From Pseudomonadota bacterium (lineage in GTDB: Bacteria > Pseudomonadota > Gammaproteobacteria > Burkholderiales > Methylophilaceae), in the NCBI GenBank assembly GCA_029782295.1, contig JAKOVB010000086.1, positions 1 to 45,941 of the forward strand: a stretch of 45,941 bases of DNA, read 5' to 3'. Both the position numbers and the translations under genes were made by a program. The notes beneath the pieces were generated by a model. That model saw only the letters and a list, made by a program, of their open reading frames with translations, did no database searches and had not been told where the DNA came from. Below, one piece after another: positions 40,606 to 45,941 of the stretch. The first letter of the stretch is position 1; the number at the start of each line of letters is the position of its first letter.

Positions 40606-41121
40606 ATGAAATACGTTATGAGTTTCCTCATTATATGTGCTTTCGCAAGTCTTTTATTTTGCGGATGCGCGAGTCTTTTGCTTCAACCGAAGTCAAACAC
40701 TCCGGCGGCGCTAACCCCACAGCAGCAGTTGACCGAGGCACTATCGGGAACGAACTGGGTAACGACTCTGATGCTTTTCGGTATCGGGGCGGGATTCTTC
40801 GCTTTCTTGAACGGCAATTCGAAGGGACTTCAGGCGATGGCGGCCTGTTTCGTTGTGCTGAGTTTGGCCCTGGGGATAGCGCGGTTCAGCCTGTGGATTT
40901 CAGCCGCGTCGATGGCCGGGGCCGTGTGTTTGATGATTTATACGGTGCTGGTCAAGAACAGGGCCTTGAAGGAAGTGGTGAAGGGGGTCCAAGAGATTAG
41001 GACGAATGTTCAGGAAGGCACCAATAGTTTGGATTTGCCGGGTTTGATGGATTCGTTTCTGAAACAGTGGCAATCCCCGACCACTGAGAAGATTATCAAG
41101 AAAATCAAAGAAACATTGTAG
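40606..41121 (+). CDS. Membrane lipoprotein-like protein, possible holin-like, 171 aa
   Basis: Ribosome site TAGGAGGTAAAG before ATG. The N-terminus (MKYVMSFLIICAFASLLFCG) has a signal sequence with a possible lipobox at C21. Two or three further hydrophobic segments follow (TTLMLFGIGAGFFAFLNG, AMAACFVVLSLALGIARF, AASMAGAVCLMIYTVLV). The C-terminal third is soluble and helical (LKEVVKGVQEIRTNVQEG). This could be a holin or an envelope protein; no spanin or lysozyme feature is visible. It lies directly after the primase-helicase. Confidence 0.5.
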   Translation: MKYVMSFLIICAFASLLFCGCASLLLQPKSNTPAALTPQQQLTEALSGTNWVTTLMLFGIGAGFFAFLNGNSKGLQAMAACFVVLSLALGIARFSLWISAASMAGAVCLMIYTVLVKNRALKEVVKGVQEIRTNVQEGTNSLDLPGLMDSFLKQWQSPTTEKIIKKIKETL

Positions 41122-41135
41122 TTGGAGGGTAGGCT

Positions 41136-41690
41136 GTGTTTTGTTGGAAACCGTGCATTCAAGGGCGTGGTCGTGCGTTCTTTGAGACGAAGCGGCACAT
41201 TTATTATGTCACATCGCATATTTATTTTGGCGGATTGACGTGGTACTTGCCAATTCGTTTTACTTTCCCCGGTTACTGGGGCAGTTTCCTGTATGTAAAA
41301 TTCCTGAAACGCTACTTTACTTTCGGGCGCTTAGAAAAGCTCAGTGAGAGGGAAACCAGCAGCTTGAGGGAAAACATACTTCGAGAACTCGCGTGGGATC
41401 GGAAGAAAGAGGAAACGGCTTATCAGCGCGAAGCGATAACCACGCCCGATCAGGCCCGCTACTATGCGGGGCTGTGGCTCAGGCGGGGCTTGTTGTCAGA
41501 CGATGATCTCAAAGGCCGCAAATCTGAGAGCGGGACAGCATCCGCACTTCGATGTCTTGTTGATAAAGTGTGCACGCCGGAGAAAGCCCGACAATACGTG
41601 CAGTTTTGGATTGGACAAGGGCTTTTGGGCGATGGCGGCTGTCGCGAAGACTTGATCGAGTTGCATGGATGTTGCAAGGCCACCGAATGA
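41136..41690 (+). CDS. Hypothetical protein with an internal duplication, 184 aa
   Basis: Start GTG at 41136 with GGAGGGTAGG before it. The N-terminal part is basic and aromatic (HIYYVTSHIYFGGLTWYLP) and may touch the membrane. Residues about 105-125 (PDQARYYAGLWLRRGLLSDD) and 147-167 (PEKARQYVQFWIGQGLLGDG) are two copies of the same helical unit. No family is recognised. Its stop overlaps the next start. Confidence 0.6.
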   Translation: MFCWKPCIQGRGRAFFETKRHIYYVTSHIYFGGLTWYLPIRFTFPGYWGSFLYVKFLKRYFTFGRLEKLSERETSSLRENILRELAWDRKKEETAYQREAITTPDQARYYAGLWLRRGLLSDDDLKGRKSESGTASALRCLVDKVCTPEKARQYVQFWIGQGLLGDGGCREDLIELHGCCKATE

Positions 41691-42082
41691 AGCGTTCCAT
41701 TCGGACCAGACAAGACCTGCTGGATTGGCTGGCGAATAACGCGCCCAGCATGAGTGTCGCCCGCGCTTTTAAAGTCGGCGGTTCAATCATCGTGTTGGGG
41801 GCGTTTAGGCCGGTTCCAAACAGCAATTGGCCCGGCTGGATTGTGCTGGCCCGGACACGATTCCGCGATTACTACGTGGCCGTGTCAGTCAGGCCGAGCG
41901 GAACGCTGAACGCATACCTGACCGACATCGTGGATTGGAAGGACTATGACGGCGTAGGATCGCCGAACCCGCTCTATGCCGGGGACAGGCCAGAGCGGGC
42001 GGCCATTTTGAAACAAGCACAGAAGTTCGAGATTATGGGGGTTAACAATGCCAAACGATCCGAAGTTGTTGAGAATACGTGA
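41687..42082 (+). CDS. Hypothetical protein, 131 aa
   Basis: ATG 41687 overlaps the upstream stop (ATGA). A longer frame from 41570 exists but covers the previous gene and is rejected. Begins MKRSIRTRQDLLDWLANNAP, then beta-rich sequence (GGSIIVLGAFRPVPNS, GWIVLARTRFRDYYVAVSV) and a Pro/Tyr-rich stretch (WKDYDGVGSPNPLYAGDRPE). Unknown function. Confidence 0.6.
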   Translation: MKRSIRTRQDLLDWLANNAPSMSVARAFKVGGSIIVLGAFRPVPNSNWPGWIVLARTRFRDYYVAVSVRPSGTLNAYLTDIVDWKDYDGVGSPNPLYAGDRPERAAILKQAQKFEIMGVNNAKRSEVVENT

Positions 42083-42266
42083 CGTTCCTAACAAGATATT
42101 GGAATTGACGGGGTGTACGCGGGGCGTTTGCACCATCTACCACTGGATACACAAGGGGCGTCTGACGTACGATGGACGGTTGATAAAGCTCAAGGCTGTT
42201 AAACGCTTGAGTACTTACTTGATTCACGAAGATGACCTAATCGAATTTCTGAGGGAGGTGGGGTGA
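42048..42266 (+). CDS. Excisionase-like helix-turn-helix protein, 72 aa
   Basis: Small basic protein of the MerR/excisionase winged-helix type: LLRIRDVPNKILELTGCTRG, a recognition helix region VCTIYHWIHKGRLTYDGRLI, then KLKAVKRLSTYLIHEDDLIE. GGGGGTTAACA precedes ATG. Could be a DNA-bending regulator. No integrase accompanies it, so a true excisionase role is unlikely. Overlaps the previous gene by 35 bp and the next by one. Confidence 0.65.
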   Translation: MPNDPKLLRIRDVPNKILELTGCTRGVCTIYHWIHKGRLTYDGRLIKLKAVKRLSTYLIHEDDLIEFLREVG

Positions 42267-42565
42267 TGCGGTCTTTTTACGTGGTCCGAAGTGACGACCA
42301 AATCCTGGACATGGGTGAGTTTTTGTCAGTGGAAGACTTTCTCCGCCTTGCCGACAATGGCGGTTTCATTGCGTGGGATCACAAGGGATCATATTTCATA
42401 ATCCCGACGTTTCAACTAAAGAACGCTGCTTCGCTGATCCGGTCTCGGAACCGCGGGTTCATGGAATTCAACGACACGGACGCAATCCGCCGGTTCATGA
42501 AATTCAACAGTACGAACGCAATTCGATTGGACCCGCTGCTTGCTGAAGCTATTACAGGGCGATGA
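42266..42565 (+). CDS. Hypothetical protein with 12-residue tandem repeat, 99 aa
   Basis: ATG 42266 overlaps the upstream stop (TGATG); GTG 42263 is possible. Begins MRSFYVVRSDDQILDMGEFL, with EDFLRLADNGGFIAWDHKG and YFIIPTFQLKNAASLIRS. Near the C-terminus two copies of a 12-residue unit follow each other (FMEFNDTDAIRR and FMKFNSTNAIRL). Last gene of the right arm, convergent with the 58-codon membrane protein. Unknown function. Confidence 0.6.
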   Translation: MRSFYVVRSDDQILDMGEFLSVEDFLRLADNGGFIAWDHKGSYFIIPTFQLKNAASLIRSRNRGFMEFNDTDAIRRFMKFNSTNAIRLDPLLAEAITGR

Positions 42566-42728
42566 TGATCGTTGAGATCAGGCCCAGCGCAAACGCAATC
42601 CCAGCATACGTCAAATTCCTGTGGTGGGCATGGTGATCCCGGAGGAAATCCATGACCCACCGCATGTTCGTTGACAGTTCAATAAGCAAATCGTGATCGG
42701 TTTGTTGGGGTTCTTGTTCCTGTTCCAC
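42552..42728 (-). CDS. Small C-terminal-anchored membrane protein, XhlA-like, 58 aa
   Basis: GTG at 42728 lies just past the giant gene's stop and has AGGAGATAGAGG before it. The protein has a Gln/Glu-rich N-terminus (EQEQEPQQTDHDLLIELSTN), a helix MRWVMDFLRDHHAHHRN and one C-terminal membrane span (LTYAGIAFALGLISTIIIAL). This layout resembles XhlA-type holin-associated proteins, but the match is by shape only. It is the last left-arm gene and overlaps the convergent right-arm gene by 14 bp. A lysis role is possible and unproven. Confidence 0.55.
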   Translation of the reverse strand: MEQEQEPQQTDHDLLIELSTNMRWVMDFLRDHHAHHRNLTYAGIAFALGLISTIIIAL

Positions 42729-42731
42729 CCT

Positions 42732-45700
42732 CTATCTCCTGCTGCCGGTTCGCCTGCCGCCGCTGCGGCTTGACCGGGATGATCGGGCGCGGGTACTCAC
42801 TGCTCGGCCGCCCGCGCCTTCGTCCCCGTCCTCGCCCAGCGCGGTTTCTTCCAAGGACCACTCCGACCAGATCAATCGACGGAGGTCATCAGTTCGCCCG
42901 GTTGCCAGATCGTATATGCCCTCCGATGTCCGGAAAAGCTGTGCCGGAATTTTGCCTGTAAATGCACCTACTGCCTTCGTGCCGTGCCACGCGGCCTTCG
43001 CAATGTCGCCTTCTTTTGCGGCGCTCCTAAGGGCCTTGCCCGCCTCAATCAATGCAAGCTCTTCGATGCCCGTTCGAGCGCCAGAGAATCCCGTGATTGA
43101 GTTCAGGATGATGTCACCGATGAAAAAGTAAGTGCCGAGGCCGTATGCTGCCTGATCAAAAACAACTTCTTCCCACGTTCTCGGCAACCTCGCCCTGCGA
43201 AGCACTCCCATCATGAAGGCAGGCAATACCCATGACGTGAACACCCTATAAGCGACCATGCTGTTACTGATCTTGCCGGCCCTGCGAGCGCCTATGATAT
43301 CATGCTTCCAGAAATTCAGGTTGTTGTTCACGTCGTTCATAAATGTGGAAAACAGCCTCGACATAGTGCTCCCCCGAAAGAAATCAGGGAGATGTTCCAC
43401 GTCGCCGACTGTCTGCGTACGCGCGACCCACTTATCGGCGAACTCAATTGCCGCCGCTTCCGATCCATCGAGGCCGAATGTTTGCTGTACCGATTCGTTG
43501 CTCATGGCCGCGTCATACATTGCTTTCCAGCCGAGCGTAGCGCTGAAGTCGTCGACTGCGGTTTGCAGCGCCAGCAAGCGTTGATCCCAAGATTTTTTGC
43601 GGAGCAGAAGGTTTTTCGCCTTTTCCTCGCGGCGCATCTTTGCCACGTCCCGATCAAAATTCCGGTTAGCCATGAAGTTCGATTTGCCGACAGCTTCTGC
43701 TTTTATCTCTGAAAATGCCGACGGATGTGATGCGCATATAGCGGTGTACTGGAAAATCTTGGCGGCGATCACCGGGTGGGAGGCTGACGCCGTAAGCATA
43801 GCGGCTGACTGTCGGGCCGCTGAGGGCATATTGTAGGCGAGCAAATACACAGCCGCGTTTTTGCGGAGGATTAAAAGCGCTTTGTCAATCCAATCGTTAG
43901 ACTCTTTCACGTAACCCCGAATGCAATCGGAGAGCCACTTATCAAGATTTTTCATGCCGTGGCCGTCAGTCGCGTTGTTCACAGCCTGCCGGAATGACTG
44001 CGTTTTGAAGATGTCCCCAACGCGTTTGGCGACCATAGCCATGTTGATAAACTGCTCTGTCCGCTGCACAAGGGAGATGTAGTTGCCGAAGGCATCAAGA
44101 TTCAGGGGTTGGGTCGCGCCGCCGACGCGCTCCTTGGTGAAACCGGGTTTGGGTACATACTGCGTAGCGTGGGGGCCGCTTAGCAAGCCGAGTAGAGACA
44201 GGAAATCCTGCCGATCCTCAAGGGACTCGCCTTGTAAGAACATGCCGAAGTAAGCGGATTCCTGCTTCAATTTTTGGCCCAGCGCTTTTTGTGCCACGTC
44301 TTGAACGCGGTCGAAGTTATTCCCCAATTCCTGAACCATCCAGTCAGCGACGGCCTTCTCCTCTGGCGTGAGTGAACGAATAACATCGGCGATGATTGGG
44401 TCGGGATTCGCAAACTCTTTGAAGTTGCCGTAGCGGAGGTGGTGCAATCCCTTCTCTTGGTTTGCGTACAGGTAGACGCCGATTCGCTCGGCCGGGGTCA
44501 GTGCAATTGTCGCTTTTCCGTCTGTGAATGTTTTTTTCGCATTGCCGACAAGCTGCTTGATAGCGTGCTTATCCACCTTTCCCTGTTCGGCGAACACTTT
44601 CTCCACGAAATCGACGAAGTCTGTGACACGTCTGTTAACCCCCGCACGTGCGTTTGCTTCGCCGCGCTTGACCGGCATCCAGATGGTACGGTAGACCGGC
44701 CCTTCTTTATGGCCGTCGAGCGCTTCGAGCAGCCGTTCGGGCCGCGTTTGTCCAAGATCAAATCCGCGCTTAATGCTGAGGATTTTCGCGGGCAATCCTT
44801 TAAGGCGCTCGATAACCTTTTTGCGCGGCGCGTTCTTTTTGATAGATTCGGCGAGTTCTTCACCCGTGCTGCTGCTAAGCCCTTGTTCTTTGGACAATTT
44901 GGTAAAATGCTCGGCGACAACCTTGGCCTCTTCAGGCGTCATGCCCGCCATTGACTTTTTGCCGGTCAACCGTTGTTGGATTGCCCTGCGCTCTTCGTCA
45001 GATATGCCGAGGTTGCGGGCGAGGACGTGGACCTTTTTCTTTAAGAGATTCAGTGAAGACGCTATTTCTTCAGGGCGCTTTTTAGCAGTTTCTTCGGTCG
45101 GCTCAATGCCGAGCAGGTCGGCGTCCTTTTCCTTTGCACGCTGCTCCTCAGCATATTCCGCGCCAAACAGCTGTTCTGCGGTCGGCTCCTCCCCCACCAT
45201 TTCTGATGCAAAATCCCGCAGCTTCTGTATCGCAGCTTCATCGCCCTCCATTGCCAATCTAAATAATCGGCCGAGTTCTTCATCCCGCTGCCGCGATTCC
45301 TCGTCCATTTTTGGTTCCGGCTCGACTTGCTGCTGTTGCTGCTGTTGCTCCGCCGCTGCCGACAGTTCGGCCTCCTGGCCGCCGAGCGCCGGCGATACAA
45401 CGTGTGTTGGCTTGACCTTGGACACCTGTCCGGTGCCCCCGACCAGTCGGTCAAAGACGGCTTTTGCCTCGGGCGACACGTGCACGTCGATCTCTGAGCC
45501 GCTCAGCTTCTTATAGATCGCCCGCAGCCACTCCCTGAACTTCCTGAATACCTCGGCGAGTTTGTTGTTGGTTGTCTTGCCCTCGCGCAGCCACTTTTCG
45601 AACCCCCGGGCTGCGTGTTCGTGGTGCTCACGGGTCCAGACGCCGTTCTCGATGCCCAGCCAGTCCTCAAGCGTCTCGAGCGCCTCAGCGACCCAGCCGG

Positions 45701-45941
45701 GTGCACCGGGGTCGCTGACCATCCGCTGCAGTTCGGCGGTCCAGATGTGGAACAGTTCATGCGGCAGGGTGGATGCGTTGGCGTTCTCGAACAGCTGCAG
45801 CAGGGCTTGGCCGTTCTCAAGGAACGTGACGGCCCCGCTGGCGTCCTGATAGAGGCTGTACTTCTGACCTTTCTTGGCGACATCGTACAGCTTGCGGCCC
45901 TGATACGCCGTCCGGTCGGCACAGTGTGAGGTGCAGGTGAC
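42732..45941 (-). CDS. Giant polyvalent virion/ejection protein, residues 1107-2175 (same gene as 1..3519)
   Basis: This is the C-terminal half, read from 45941 down; 45741-45941 repeats the first 201 bases. After the zincin HExxH comes WTREHHEHAARGFEKWLREG, KLAEVFRKFREWLRAIYKKL and a VSPEAKAVFDRLV segment, typical of polyvalent-protein peptidase modules. A Gln run (about 1303-1309) and charged helices follow. Further C-terminal parts include GPVYRTIWMPV, SLTPEEKAVADWMVQELG and a LPDFFRGSTMSRLFSTFMND segment. Residues about 2005-2018 and 2035-2060 are hydrophobic and could enter a membrane. The extreme C-terminus is Arg/Ser-rich. Together the two pieces make one 2175-residue protein. Confidence 0.85.
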   Translation of the reverse strand, partial: VTCTSHCADRTAYQGRKLYDVAKKGQKYSLYQDASGAVTFLENGQALLQLFENANASTLPHELFHIWTAELQRMVSDPGAPGWVAEALETLEDWLGIENGVWTREHHEHAARGFEKWLREGKTTNNKLAEVFRKFREWLRAIYKKLSGSEIDVHVSPEAKAVFDRLVGGTGQVSKVKPTHVVSPALGGQEAELSAAAEQQQQQQQVEPEPKMDEESRQRDEELGRLFRLAMEGDEAAIQKLRDFASEMVGEEPTAEQLFGAEYAEEQRAKEKDADLLGIEPTEETAKKRPEEIASSLNLLKKKVHVLARNLGISDEERRAIQQRLTGKKSMAGMTPEEAKVVAEHFTKLSKEQGLSSSTGEELAESIKKNAPRKKVIERLKGLPAKILSIKRGFDLGQTRPERLLEALDGHKEGPVYRTIWMPVKRGEANARAGVNRRVTDFVDFVEKVFAEQGKVDKHAIKQLVGNAKKTFTDGKATIALTPAERIGVYLYANQEKGLHHLRYGNFKEFANPDPIIADVIRSLTPEEKAVADWMVQELGNNFDRVQDVAQKALGQKLKQESAYFGMFLQGESLEDRQDFLSLLGLLSGPHATQYVPKPGFTKERVGGATQPLNLDAFGNYISLVQRTEQFINMAMVAKRVGDIFKTQSFRQAVNNATDGHGMKNLDKWLSDCIRGYVKESNDWIDKALLILRKNAAVYLLAYNMPSAARQSAAMLTASASHPVIAAKIFQYTAICASHPSAFSEIKAEAVGKSNFMANRNFDRDVAKMRREEKAKNLLLRKKSWDQRLLALQTAVDDFSATLGWKAMYDAAMSNESVQQTFGLDGSEAAAIEFADKWVARTQTVGDVEHLPDFFRGSTMSRLFSTFMNDVNNNLNFWKHDIIGARRAGKISNSMVAYRVFTSWVLPAFMMGVLRRARLPRTWEEVVFDQAAYGLGTYFFIGDIILNSITGFSGARTGIEELALIEAGKALRSAAKEGDIAKAAWHGTKAVGAFTGKIPAQLFRTSEGIYDLATGRTDDLRRLIWSEWSLEETALGEDGDEGAGGRAVSTRARSSRSSRSGGRRTGSRR
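45741..45941. repeat. 201-bp terminal direct repeat, right copy
   Basis: Exact copy of 1-201; see the left copy. Both ends read in frame through the giant virion-protein gene. Confidence 0.95.

Noticed and set aside
42048-42266. Excisionase as a sign of lysogeny
   Set aside because: No integrase, attachment site or repressor pair is recognisable. Small HTH proteins of this type also occur in lytic phages.
45741-45941. Terminal repeats as true T7-like physical ends
   Set aside because: The repeat lies inside one continuous gene and only an overlap length of 201 bp supports it. A circular or permuted genome explains it more simply.
1-45941. tRNA genes
   Set aside because: I found no clover-leaf with a GTTCGAATC-type T-arm by eye. 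A tRNAscan-SE run would settle it.

Overview
The window is a complete tailed-phage genome (Caudoviricetes) with short-tailed (podovirus-like) gene content. The first 201 bases are repeated exactly at the end (45741-45941), and one reading frame of 2175 codons runs through that junction without a break. The molecule is therefore circular, or circularly permuted, at about 45,740 bp, and the window ends are an arbitrary cut inside a gene. There is no integrase, no phage RNA polymerase and no tRNA that I can recognise. Sigma70-type promoters and strong Shine-Dalgarno sites suggest a bacterial host whose RNA polymerase does all transcription. A possible lipoprotein signal hints at a Gram-negative host. 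The host itself cannot be named from the sequence.

There are two divergent arms. The left arm (24680 down to 1, continuing across the junction from 45941 down to 42552) is all on the minus strand. In transcription order it holds small genes, a NinG-like nuclease, an HtrA-like protease, the terminase pair, portal, zinc-ribbon protein, scaffold, major capsid protein, connector and tail proteins. It continues with two tandem fibronectin-III-like genes, a tail-body protein, a repeat-rich tail fibre, two internal virion proteins and the giant polyvalent ejection protein. A 58-codon membrane protein ends the arm.

The right arm (25967 to 42565, plus strand) starts with many small early genes of unknown function, driven by two near-copy promoters. 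It then carries a nucleotide-metabolism and replication block: dATP/dGTP diphosphohydrolase-like, deoxyribosyltransferase-like, metallophosphoesterase, family A DNA polymerase, RecB/Cas4-like nuclease, Sak4-like ATPase, ssDNA-binding protein and primase-SF3 helicase. A membrane lipoprotein and several small genes finish the arm. The arms converge at 42552-42565.

The 1.3-kb gap between the arms (24681-25966) has no convincing gene. It contains repeated TGTTCTATGCTG elements in both orientations, palindromes, an 8-bp tandem repeat and an 18-T tract, and is the best candidate for a replication origin and control region.

The most unusual parts are (1) a pair of duplicated fibronectin-III-like genes set between 44-bp perfect direct repeats inside the tail operon, which looks like a removable cassette; (2) the giant virion protein, which combines a cysteine-rich, radical-SAM-like segment with an HExxH zincin motif; and (3) the repeat-dense divergent control region.
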